Below, one piece after another: positions 1-7,874 of a stretch of DNA of 64,000 bases. The position numbers were made by a program, and so were the translations under genes. Source of the stretch: Nostoc sp. MS1 (GTDB lineage Bacteria; Cyanobacteriota; Cyanobacteriia; Cyanobacteriales; Nostocaceae). Positions within the stretch are counted from its first letter, which is position 1; each line of letters starts with the position of its first letter. The notes under the pieces are model-generated. The model did no database searches, was not told the DNA's origin, and saw only the letters and a program-made list of their open reading frames with translations. The DNA is taken from NCBI RefSeq assembly GCF_019976755.1, contig NZ_AP023441.1, positions 5,329,501 to 5,393,500 on the forward strand, given 5' to 3'.

Positions 1-246
1 TTTCTGCTCAACACCGAAGCAATTATTGAAGTTGATATTACTGCTATTGACGCATTAACTCAATTGCAAAGTGAACTAGCTTCTAGAGGTATTACCTTTG
101 CCATGACAAGAGTCAAACAGGATCTCTACAGACAATTGAAGCGATCGCAACTTTTAGACAAGATGGGATCTGAACATGTTTATCTTACCCTGCATACTGC
201 GATCGCTGCCTTTCATAGCCGTGAGAGGTTAGAGGCTAGAGGCTAG
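1..246 (+). CDS. SulP-type anion transporter, C-terminal STAS end (partial)
   Basis: The reading frame is open from base 1 and ends at the TAG at 244-246, so only the last 81 residues are in the window. They fit the end of a STAS domain as found behind the membrane part of SulP sulfate/bicarbonate permeases: a short strand (IIEVDITAIDAL) where the ligand or regulatory loop normally lies, then LQSELASRGITFAMTRVKQDL and a final helix. The membrane domain would be upstream, outside the window. A stand-alone STAS or anti-sigma-antagonist protein cannot be excluded from this fragment alone. Confidence 0.65.
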   Translation, partial: FLLNTEAIIEVDITAIDALTQLQSELASRGITFAMTRVKQDLYRQLKRSQLLDKMGSEHVYLTLHTAIAAFHSRERLEARG

Positions 247-257
247 GATGTGTCATT

Positions 258-292
258 AATTTAGGCAAATAACAGAAGCAGCAAGATAAATT
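258..292 (+). repeat. 35-bp dispersed repeat, copy A (left flank of the Kai-like cluster)
   Basis: A 35-bp sequence containing GGCAAATAACAGAAGCAG occurs here and again, inverted, at 7126-7160; the copies agree at 33 of 35 positions by eye. This copy lies between the STAS gene and the 3' end of the histidine kinase gene. It may be a dispersed Nostoc-type repeat or the relic of a terminal inverted repeat. Confidence 0.7.
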
Positions 293-317
293 CCACGTTT
301 CCAGTTCCCTGTCCCTT

Positions 318-3272
318 TTAAAATAAATTATTGGTAAAGTTTAAAGGTAGTTTTACGTAAAAAATACTACCTTTTTCTATTGTACTTTCAACCCAGATTT
401 GTCCGTTGTGTTGCTCGACGATATTACGGCAAATGGCCAAACCTAAACCCGTTCCACCCTGCTTGCGGGAATCGGAAGCATCCACTTGATGAAAACGCTC
501 AAAAATAGATTCTATTTTGTCAGCAGGAATCCCTCTACCTTGGTCTTGTACCTTAAATAACACATCTGACGTGTGACCATCTTTTGCTTTGATTTCTTCT
601 ACCATCATTGATACAGTAGATCCTTGAGGCGAAAATTTAATCGCATTACTCAGCAAATTTGTCAATACCTGAATAATCCGGTCTTTATCAACTATTAAGT
701 CTACAGATTGAGGGTTAACTGACAAATTAATTTCCGCATTATTAGCCATTAATTGCATCAATTCCGTGGCTTCTGTTAATAAGTCAGCAGCATTAACTTG
801 TTGTTTATTTAAAGTAATTTTTCCAGATTGTAATCTTTCTAAATCTAGAATATCATTTACCAGTCTGACTAAGCGTTCAGAGCTTTCTGAGACAATTTTT
901 ATGATGCGCTTACCCTGTTCAGAATCAAGTTTTACCAAACCAGTTTTTAATAAGTTTAAACCTCCTTGGATGGAAGTCATTGGTGTACGCAATTCGTGAC
1001 TAACAACTGAGATAAACTCATTCTTGATTTTCTCTAAAGCATAGCGTTGGGTAATATCTTCACCAATGCTCATCGTGCCTACAACTGCACCTTGTGAATC
1101 TTGTAGTAGCGTATTATTCCAGGCAATGACACGTTCTTCTTGAGATTTGATAATAATTGGGTTTTGGTAGTGAGGATGTAATTCTTGCTCTAACGTTTCT
1201 ACAAAAATCTTTTTTACATTATCTTTTTGATGCTGCGGGATAAAATTAGCCGTCCAATCTTTACCTAGAATTTCTTCCTGGGTATACCCACTCAATTCTA
1301 AAAAGAAAGGATTAACGTATTCAACTTTACCTGTTTTATCTAGTCCAACAACTAACAACTTCACATTTTCTAATAAACTGCGCCAACGGCGTTCTGCTTC
1401 ACGCAATTGAGCTTCAATTTTTATCTGCTGGTTGATAGTAGCTGTCAGAATATTGATTAATCTATGTAAATGTGAATTTGCTTGAGATAATTCAGTAGTT
1501 CGCTCTGCAACTTTGATTTCTAATTCTGCTTTTGATTGTTGCAAAACTGCTTCCGCTTCCTTGTTTTGGGTAATATCTACACAAGTACCAAGCATTCTTA
1601 CTGCTGTACCTTCATCGTTATAGATACATTCTCCTTTAGCTCCAATCCAGTGAATGCTACCATCAGGCCAAACAACTCTGTATTCCACATAATATTCAGA
1701 TTTATTGTCTTTGGCACCCATTACTGCTTGGTGAACTCTTTCTCTATCCTCAGGGTGGACGTGGGTGAGAAAAGCTTCATAGCTACTTGTAAACGTACCT
1801 GGAGTTATACCAAATAATTGCTCCTGACGACTTGACCATCTCAGATGGTTAGTAAAAATATTCCAATCCCAAGTTCCTATTTGTGCTGCTTCTAAAGCTA
1901 ACCTTAACCGTTCTTCACTTTCCTGTAAAGCAATCTCAGTCTGTTTTTCTCTAGTTATGTCTTGAAAAAAAATTGATACGCCTTCTAAAGAAGGATAAAT
2001 ACGCTTTTCAAACCAGCGTTGGCTCGATGGATAAAATTTTTCTACTTGAATAAAACTTTGCTCATTTAAAGCTTGTAAATAATCATTGTAAGAATTATGA
2101 CTAAATAATTCGGGAGATTCTTCCCCAATATTTTTACCAATTAAATCCTTTGCTTTCCTCCCGATAATTTCTGCTGCTTTTTGATTAACGTATGTATAAC
2201 ACCAATTAGTATCGACAGCTACAAAAGCGTCATTGATACTCTCTAAGATATTAGATAAACTATTTTTGGTTGCTTCTGCTTCTGCATAAGCAGCTTGTTC
2301 ACTTATTACAAGATTTGCTATTTTTTCTTCTGTTTGCTTGCGGTCTGTGATATTCGTCAGCGTCACCACGCTACCAATAACTTGGTTGTCTAAATTTAAT
2401 AATGGAGCCGCACTCAAAAGTAAATTAAATTCGCTCCCATCTTCGCGCTTTAATAATACTTCTACTCCTTTAAAAGATCGACCTTGCAGCAAACTAAATA
2501 GTGAAAACCCTTCTTGTTTTTGCTGGTAATTTTCTGCTTGATTAATCAATAAACATTCTTCTAGTTGTTGATAGCTACTACAATGATTATATTGCAAGGG
2601 AAACGACAAATCAAATTTTTGAAATAATGGATTTTTACCACAAAGTTCTTGTGCAGCTTGATTGGCGCGAATAATTTGCCAACTTTGATCACAGACAATG
2701 ATTGCTTCGCCTGCTTGTTCCAGAATAGAATTTGCTAGTCTTTCAGCCGCCACAATTTCTGCATTGCGTTTTTGCTCAGTTAAGTCGGTTACTACTATGC
2801 AAGTAACTGCTACTTCATCTATTTGCAATTGCTTAAAAGATAAATAAACAGGAATTTGAGTTTCATCCTCAGCAATTAAGTAAACTTCTCCTCGGCAAAA
2901 TTGCTGTTTTGCTTGCTGAAATAATCCTTGAAACACCTGTTGTTCTTGCGGTGCTATGTAATCCTCCAAGTTAGAGCCGATTACTTTCTCTAGTGGCTTT
3001 TTGAGCATTACTGCTAAAGGGTTATTACAGTAAAGAATTGTTCCATGCTCATCTATAGACACAGCACCTTCGTGCATCTCTTGTAAAAAAGCACGGTAAG
3101 GATAATCAGCATTTTGCAAAGTGAAAATTCTTTCTTCTTGATTGCTAGATACAACTAAAGCATCTACCTCACCCATTTTAATGGCTCTAAAAGTCTCTTC
3201 TAAAATTTGTATTTGATTACGTAGAGCTATATTTTCAAGTTCAAGTTCTTGGCGTGTTTTCACTGTAATCAC
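318..3272 (-). CDS. Multi-PAS hybrid-less sensor histidine kinase (984 aa)
   Basis: This is a soluble sensor histidine kinase; no membrane segment is visible. A short N-terminal coiled coil (about residues 5-40) is followed by about five PAS-type domains (roughly 55-165, 178-315, 335-450, 456-575 and 631-755) and a coiled linker near 580-630. The kinase core has the H-box SHELRTP with His759 as likely phosphate acceptor, the N-box NLLSNAIKFS near 874, and G-boxes DQGRGIP and GTGLGLAI. There is no receiver domain. It is the last gene of a minus-strand run behind a KaiC-like and two KaiB-like genes, about 380 bp beyond the second KaiB-like gene. The known clock kinase SasA carries a KaiB-like sensor domain; this kinase does not, but KaiB-like proteins are encoded next door, so it may read them out (inference). 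The PAS ligands are unknown. Confidence 0.93.
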   Translation of the reverse strand: MITVKTRQELELENIALRNQIQILEETFRAIKMGEVDALVVSSNQEERIFTLQNADYPYRAFLQEMHEGAVSIDEHGTILYCNNPLAVMLKKPLEKVIGSNLEDYIAPQEQQVFQGLFQQAKQQFCRGEVYLIAEDETQIPVYLSFKQLQIDEVAVTCIVVTDLTEQKRNAEIVAAERLANSILEQAGEAIIVCDQSWQIIRANQAAQELCGKNPLFQKFDLSFPLQYNHCSSYQQLEECLLINQAENYQQKQEGFSLFSLLQGRSFKGVEVLLKREDGSEFNLLLSAAPLLNLDNQVIGSVVTLTNITDRKQTEEKIANLVISEQAAYAEAEATKNSLSNILESINDAFVAVDTNWCYTYVNQKAAEIIGRKAKDLIGKNIGEESPELFSHNSYNDYLQALNEQSFIQVEKFYPSSQRWFEKRIYPSLEGVSIFFQDITREKQTEIALQESEERLRLALEAAQIGTWDWNIFTNHLRWSSRQEQLFGITPGTFTSSYEAFLTHVHPEDRERVHQAVMGAKDNKSEYYVEYRVVWPDGSIHWIGAKGECIYNDEGTAVRMLGTCVDITQNKEAEAVLQQSKAELEIKVAERTTELSQANSHLHRLINILTATINQQIKIEAQLREAERRWRSLLENVKLLVVGLDKTGKVEYVNPFFLELSGYTQEEILGKDWTANFIPQHQKDNVKKIFVETLEQELHPHYQNPIIIKSQEERVIAWNNTLLQDSQGAVVGTMSIGEDITQRYALEKIKNEFISVVSHELRTPMTSIQGGLNLLKTGLVKLDSEQGKRIIKIVSESSERLVRLVNDILDLERLQSGKITLNKQQVNAADLLTEATELMQLMANNAEINLSVNPQSVDLIVDKDRIIQVLTNLLSNAIKFSPQGSTVSMMVEEIKAKDGHTSDVLFKVQDQGRGIPADKIESIFERFHQVDASDSRKQGGTGLGLAICRNIVEQHNGQIWVESTIEKGSIFYVKLPLNFTNNLF

Positions 3273-3648
3273 CCTAAGCCAATTCGTAATTCGTAATTAG
3301 TAATTCGTAGTGCGTAATACTCCCTTCCAGCGAGAAGCAATCTACGTAATTAATTATATAGGAATCCGATTTGATTAATGAACATATTTGCGTAGTGAGG
3401 AAACTCTTAACAGGGAACGGATAACAATGAATTTAAGCATGTGCTGAATTCTGTCAGAAATTAAATATGAGTCCTATATGATGAACTCAATTAATTATAA
3501 CTCTCTTTGTCCAGTTTAACTTAACTAGTAACTGGGGTTATTTATAGAAAAAGTCTCTTGATAATAAAAACAAGTTTCCGTGGATTTTCCGTCCATAAAT
3601 GTAGCTACAAGTATTAACTTGTAGCTAATTTGAAGTTATCGCTAAATA
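3273..3648. other. Intergenic: AT-rich spacer with short tandem repeat
   Basis: This is the upstream region of the histidine kinase gene. Directly behind its start, at about 3280-3315, lies a degenerate tandem repeat of the unit AATTCGTA, a short repeat type common between Nostoc genes. No ORF with a start and ribosome binding site was seen. The gap suggests that the kinase may have its own promoter rather than relying only on the kaiC-like/kaiB-like transcript. Confidence 0.5.
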
Positions 3649-4008
3649 TCAAGCAATATCTAAAGCAATTACTACCTTATCAACATTTGTCAAATCGCCA
3701 ATTAACTTTTGCAGAGGTGGTGGAAGTTCTTTAATTAAAGTAGGCACAGCAAGTATATGGTCTTTTTCTAAAATCTCAGGCTGTTGGTATATATCAATAA
3801 TTTCTATCTCATAACGTCCTTCTAAGTATTTTTTACAAATTTTATTCAGCATTTGAATAGCACGCATCGATCTGATAGTATTACCAGCTATATACAAACG
3901 TAAAACATATTTTTGTGTCTCTAGTTTTGCTAGCGCTTCTTCAAAATCTTCTGTAGATTCTACAATTAGTTCCTCAGAACTATCTTGAGGTTGGTTTGAA
4001 TTATTCAT
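3649..4008 (-). CDS. KaiB-like protein, second copy (119 aa)
   Basis: A thioredoxin-like KaiB domain fills about residues 34-118: LRLYIAGNT, the IxxLNKICKKYLEGRYEIEIIDI helix-strand unit, and DHILAVPTLIKELPPPLQKLIGD, which match the KaiB pattern RLYVAG...ANL...LAPTLxK. It carries an acidic N-terminal extension of about 30 residues (SSEELIVESTEDFEE), and the protein is longer than canonical KaiB (about 102-108 aa). It starts 2 nt after the stop of the first KaiB-like gene, so the two are probably translationally coupled. The sequences are clearly paralogous but diverged. In the canonical clock KaiB binds the KaiC CI ring; binding to the neighbouring KaiC-like protein is inferred. Confidence 0.9.
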   Translation of the reverse strand: MNNSNQPQDSSEELIVESTEDFEEALAKLETQKYVLRLYIAGNTIRSMRAIQMLNKICKKYLEGRYEIEIIDIYQQPEILEKDHILAVPTLIKELPPPLQKLIGDLTNVDKVVIALDIA

Positions 4009-4010
4009 GA

Positions 4011-4343
4011 CTATTCTTCGTTGATATCTACTTGACGTAAATCCAGTCCTACTAGTACTTTTTCAGTATTGGATAAGTCTCCAATTATTTGCCTTACAGG
4101 CTCCGGTAATTTTCTTACTAAAGTGGGAATAGCTAATATTTGATCTCCCTTGGCTAATTGGGGATTTTCTATGAGGTCAATTACTTCAATAAGATATTTA
4201 CCTTCTAAGTATTCTTGACAAATTTTTTTCAGATTTGCAAATGCTTTTAAAGATTTAGGGGTTTGTCCAGCTACATATAGCCGTAGCTCCCAAACTTCTT
4301 CTGTATCATTAGATTGAGACACTTCATTGATATAGTGATTCAT
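4011..4343 (-). CDS. KaiB-like protein, first copy (110 aa)
   Basis: A KaiB-fold protein: LRLYVAGQTPKSLKAFANL, CQEYLEGKYLIEVIDLIENP and DQILAIPTLVRKLPEPVRQIIGD give the usual strand-helix-strand order. It has a short N-terminal extension (about 18 residues) and a C-terminal tail ending in VDINEE. It starts 15 nt downstream of the KaiC-like stop codon and is followed after 2 nt by a second KaiB-like gene. Canonical circadian kaiB usually sits with kaiA and kaiC; no kaiA-like gene is present here, so this is probably an accessory (KaiB/KaiC paralogue) set. A role in timing or stress signalling is inference. Confidence 0.92.
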   Translation of the reverse strand: MNHYINEVSQSNDTEEVWELRLYVAGQTPKSLKAFANLKKICQEYLEGKYLIEVIDLIENPQLAKGDQILAIPTLVRKLPEPVRQIIGDLSNTEKVLVGLDLRQVDINEE

Positions 4344-4358
4344 GGTAAAAATCTCTAA

Positions 4359-6071
4359 TTATGTATTAAATTCGCGCCAATTTAACCTTTGTTTTTGTTC
4401 ATCTAATAAAACTTTTTCTTGTATTTCTTCGATAGAAATTAATCTTTCAACTTCTTTCTTCTCAATTTCAAATTGAGCTTGTATAGCTTTAACTTGTGCT
4501 TCCATTAGCAAACGTTTATGTTCAATATCGCGCTGTTTTTGCTCAATTTTTTGCTGGCGAACTACAGCAGCAGCTTTGTCTTTTGCTTCTTGGATAATTC
4601 TTGCTGTACCTGTGAGTACACCTTCTGTCCCTAAATACACATCTAATAACTGTACTCCTTCATCAGTTAAAATAAATTCTCGTACTTGATTTGAATGTGA
4701 TGTACCACGAGATTTAAGTACATGAATTAAGCGGTTACGCTCGCCATTACTCTCTATAGTTCGTAGCAGTATCCAAGTATCTGCTAAGGAAGAAATACCT
4801 ATCTCTGTATATTCTACAAAAGCACTATTAGCTTCGTTTAAGTTTGCAAAAATTGTTGTGATATTTTTTGTTTTCAGATAATCAATCAGGCGCATCATAA
4901 ATGATTTCATCTGAATATTATTACTACCAGAAGTTAGGTTAGATATGGGGTCGAGAATGATTGCATCAGGTTGAAAGTCATTAACTATACTCAGTATATT
5001 AACCAAGTGCATTTCTAAACCGTAAAATGTCGGGCGTAAGGCTTGGAATTTGAGTAAATTTTTATTAACAGCAACTTCTAAATCGATACCAATAGAACGC
5101 ATATTGCGAATGATCTGTTGCGGAGATTCCTCAAAGGCGAAATAAAGGCATTTTTCTCCTCTTTGACAAGTAGCATCAGCAAAATGAGCGCAAAATGAAC
5201 TCTTACCAGTCCCCGCCGTACCAGAAATTAAGATGCTGCTACCACGAAAGAAACCTTGTCCTCCTAACATTGTATCTAAGCGTTTAATACCACTAGATAT
5301 CCATTCGGTTGTGACTGGATAATTTAAGCCGACAGAGGTAATCGGGAGAACGGAAATACCATTTTCCTTAATTAAAAATGGATACTCGTTTGAGCCGTGC
5401 CTAGAACCGCGATACTTAATGATTTGTAACCACCGAGTTGAAAGTTCATTCGTGACACGCTGTTCTACGCGGATGACACAATCTGAAACATATTCTTCTA
5501 AACCATGACGAGTCAGGCTATTTTCGCCACTTTCACTAGTAATGATAGCTGTAACACCTTTAGTTTTCAGCCAAAGAAATAATCGCCGTAATTCGGCTCG
5601 GACGATCGCAGCGTTATCCAATCCGCCAAATAATACTTCTAGTGTGTCGATAACTACTCTTTTAGCTGCGATCGCATCAATTTCATAACCTAACCTAATA
5701 AATAATGCTTCTAAGTCATATTCGCCTGTTTCTTGAATTTGGCTGCGTTCAACTTGAACATGATCAATTACTAGTTTGTTTTCTTTGATTAGTTTTGCTA
5801 CATCCCACCCCAAGGAAGCAACATTTTGGGTTAACTCTTCAGCCGTTTCTTCAAAGGCCATAAATACGCCTGGCTCATCAAATAGGGTAGCACCCCGCAC
5901 TAAAAATTCCATTGCCATTAGCGTTTTGCCACAACCGGCTCTACCGCAAAGTAGTATTGGTCTTCCTTGTGGCAAACCTCCATAAGTAATTTCATCTAAA
6001 CCTTGGATTCCTGTTGGGCATTTGGCAAGCATACTAGGTTTTAGTTGTGTATCAATTTCTTGTTTGTTCAT
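4359..6071 (-). CDS. KaiC-like double RecA-domain ATPase/kinase with coiled-coil tail (570 aa)
   Basis: Two RecA/KaiC domains are arranged as in KaiC. CI (about 12-245) has Walker A GRAGCGKT at 43-50 and the paired catalytic glutamates E74-E75. CII (about 255-480) has Walker A GTAGTGKS at 284-291 and E314-E315. At the place of the canonical phosphorylation pair S431/T432 the sequence reads GISSLADTW, so the pair is Ser427-Ser428. Instead of the short KaiA-binding tail there is a charged coiled coil of about 80 residues (490-565, rich in Q, K and E). First gene of the minus-strand set with two KaiB-like genes and a histidine kinase; a response regulator lies divergently. This fits a KaiC paralogue rather than the central clock kaiC. 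Autokinase activity is expected from the motifs but not shown. Confidence 0.92.
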   Translation of the reverse strand: MNKQEIDTQLKPSMLAKCPTGIQGLDEITYGGLPQGRPILLCGRAGCGKTLMAMEFLVRGATLFDEPGVFMAFEETAEELTQNVASLGWDVAKLIKENKLVIDHVQVERSQIQETGEYDLEALFIRLGYEIDAIAAKRVVIDTLEVLFGGLDNAAIVRAELRRLFLWLKTKGVTAIITSESGENSLTRHGLEEYVSDCVIRVEQRVTNELSTRWLQIIKYRGSRHGSNEYPFLIKENGISVLPITSVGLNYPVTTEWISSGIKRLDTMLGGQGFFRGSSILISGTAGTGKSSFCAHFADATCQRGEKCLYFAFEESPQQIIRNMRSIGIDLEVAVNKNLLKFQALRPTFYGLEMHLVNILSIVNDFQPDAIILDPISNLTSGSNNIQMKSFMMRLIDYLKTKNITTIFANLNEANSAFVEYTEIGISSLADTWILLRTIESNGERNRLIHVLKSRGTSHSNQVREFILTDEGVQLLDVYLGTEGVLTGTARIIQEAKDKAAAVVRQQKIEQKQRDIEHKRLLMEAQVKAIQAQFEIEKKEVERLISIEEIQEKVLLDEQKQRLNWREFNT

Positions 6072-6679
6072 ATCTCACCTAAATGCTTACTGGGGAAGAA
6101 TAACAACAGTTCGATTACTAGTGAAAACGACTTTTTGTAACAGGTAAAAAAAGAAACATTATTCGGGAAAGATTAGTTCTAAAATTTATCTTCTATGTAT
6201 TGTCTTTTACGAATTTAGAGAAAGTTTGTGAGGATTTTGTGAGGAAGTACAACTTTCTATTAATATAGATCCATATGTGCAATAGCCTTAAGCAACAATT
6301 ATTACTATTTTATAAACAAATTACTAATATTATGCTGCACCCTAATTCTCTAATACATAGCCAATCTTATTCCAACTGTGTTACAAAAATCAAAATTAGT
6401 TATTTTAAATCAAAAATTGCTATTTTTGATATCATTATGATGATATATACTAACAAATTAGATTTATTAGATATTCTAACGACTTAGATTGTCTTTTCTC
6501 CTGATTTTAATTCCTCACAAAATCTTCACAACTCTTGGATAATATTTTATTGTAAAAACATAAAAATAATTTTATTCATATTATTTGACATCAAAAGGTG
6601 AATCAAGTTTGCTAATAAATATTAGATTTAAGAGTTTTGATTAATAAAAATATCTCTATAAAAAATAGGAGTAACCAAA
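6072..6679. other. Divergent promoter region between kaiC-like gene and response regulator
   Basis: About 600 bp of very AT-rich DNA separates the minus-strand KaiC-like gene from the plus-strand response regulator, so promoters for both should lie here. A direct echo is visible: AGGATTTTGTGAGGAA near 6231 and TTCCTCACAAAATCTTCACA near 6511, which together form an inverted repeat around the middle. A 70-codon open frame at 6275-6487 has low-complexity composition and no ribosome binding site, and was not accepted as a gene. Confidence 0.45.
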
Positions 6680-7069
6680 ATGATAAAACGAATATTAGTA
6701 ATTGATGATGAAGATAGTGTGCGGGAAATTATTCAAATCTCGTTAGAGTTAGTGGCTGGCTGGGATACACTAACAGCAGCTTCAGGTAGTGAGGGAATAG
6801 CAATTGCAGAATCGGAGCATCCTGATGTAATTTTGCTAGATGTAATGATGCCTTACATGGACGGGCCGACAACTTTTAAAAAGTTACAAGCAAGTGTTAC
6901 AACTTGTGACATTCCTACGATTATGGTAACAGCTAAAGCTCAAAGTTACGAACAACAACAATTGATAGATTTAGGGGTAGCAGGAGTAATTACTAAGCCT
7001 TGTCTTCCCCAAGATTTAGTTGATGAAATCTGTAAAATTCTTAATTGGGATCAAATCACCCATCTATAA
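6680..7069 (+). CDS. Single-domain CheY-type response regulator (129 aa)
   Basis: A lone receiver domain with all active-site residues: the acidic pair D9/D10 (VIDDED), the phospho-acceptor D54 in ILLDVMMPYMDG, T84 (MVTAK) and K106 (ITKP). It has no output domain, so it would act by protein contact or as a phosphate shuttle. The start is supported by AATAGGAG about 10 nt upstream. It stands divergent to the KaiC-like/KaiB-like/histidine kinase genes and is the natural candidate partner of that kinase; this pairing is inferred from position. Confidence 0.92.
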   Translation: MIKRILVIDDEDSVREIIQISLELVAGWDTLTAASGSEGIAIAESEHPDVILLDVMMPYMDGPTTFKKLQASVTTCDIPTIMVTAKAQSYEQQQLIDLGVAGVITKPCLPQDLVDEICKILNWDQITHL

Positions 7070-7125
7070 ATATTAAGACGGATGACACAGTAGTAGCAGA
7101 TAAATACTATCAACTTTTTGAGTGC

Positions 7126-7160
7126 AATTTATCTTTCTGCTTCTGTTATTTGCCTTAATT
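7126..7160 (-). repeat. 35-bp dispersed repeat, copy B (right flank of the Kai-like cluster)
   Basis: Inverted partner of the copy at 258-292, with 33 of 35 positions equal. It lies about 55 bp behind the stop of the response regulator. No target-site duplication was recognised in the bases just outside the two copies. Confidence 0.7.
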
Positions 7161-7227
7161 GAAGACATACCCTAGCGCTTAAGAATCTTGAGTAATGATT
7201 TTAGATTAAAATCAGCTTCACATAACT

Positions 7228-7578
7228 TTAAATACCCACAGCCTTATCGAACCGCAGCATTTCTAAGCTTCTGTTACCATAAACCCCCTCAATTTGTTGC
7301 TGACAGCATTCAATAGCAAACTCATTTAGTTCTTCAGCCTCAATACCATACATCTCCTCAAATACCTCTGGTTCTACACGACAAAATCGGGGACGATTGG
7401 GATAAATGCGACATTCTCTGGTAGTGTGGTCGAAGTTAATGCACCATCCACCTTCCCCTACCATGCTGAGGTAGAGTTCTAGTTCATCTGGGGTGAGATA
7501 TTCTTCTATTTCTGGGCGTTCTGCTGGGTCAAGATTACAGCAAGCTCCACATTGTTTGACACATTGCCATGTTGCCAT
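7228..7578 (-). CDS. YkgJ-family cysteine cluster protein (116 aa)
   Basis: A small protein with the UPF0153/YkgJ cysteine pattern: CVKQCGACCNLDP at residues 5-17, then CINFDHTTRECRIYPNRPRFCRVEP. The cysteines probably hold a zinc ion or an iron-sulfur cluster. Full length for the family as found in cyanobacteria. The gene stands alone between the response regulator and psb30, transcribed opposite to both. The molecular role is not known. Confidence 0.85.
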   Translation of the reverse strand: MATWQCVKQCGACCNLDPAERPEIEEYLTPDELELYLSMVGEGGWCINFDHTTRECRIYPNRPRFCRVEPEVFEEMYGIEAEELNEFAIECCQQQIEGVYGNRSLEMLRFDKAVGI

Positions 7579-7704
7579 TTTATGTTGTTTCCTATACTTT
7601 TATTAAGTAAATTAAATATCACAGGCGATCGCCAGATATGATCTAATACGGGTTTTGCAAATGCAACTGAGTAATTCTAAGACAATTGGGAGGAATGGAG
7701 ACAA

Positions 7705-7827
7705 ATGTTTGAAGCTTTAGCCAACATCAATTGGGAAGTGATCTTTCAGCTAACCTTTGTTGCATTGATTATCCTTGCTGGGCCAGCTGTGATTTTTGTC
7801 CTAGCATTCCGCAATGGCAACCTGTAA
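7705..7827 (+). CDS. psb30: Photosystem II protein Psb30 (Ycf12), 40 aa
   Basis: A small single-span membrane protein: MFEALANINWEVIFQL, then a hydrophobic helix (about residues 14-34) ending in the typical AFRNGNL tail. This matches Psb30/Ycf12, a low-mass subunit at the periphery of the photosystem II core in the thylakoid membrane. The ATG at 7705 is preceded by GGGAGGAATGGAG, a good ribosome binding region. It stands alone between two minus-strand genes. Confidence 0.93.
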   Translation: MFEALANINWEVIFQLTFVALIILAGPAVIFVLAFRNGNL

Positions 7828-7874
7828 TAGTTTCCAGTGCTGAGTATTGAGTGTTGAGTGATGGCAATTTACAC

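Noticed and set aside
4011..4343. Calling the kai-like genes the central circadian kaiBC
   Set aside because: No kaiA, two diverged KaiB paralogues, altered phosphosite pair and different tail; a paralogue cluster is more likely.
6275..6487. 70-codon open frame in the spacer between the kaiC-like gene and the regulator
   Set aside because: AT-rich low-complexity translation, no ribosome binding site, no recognisable pattern.
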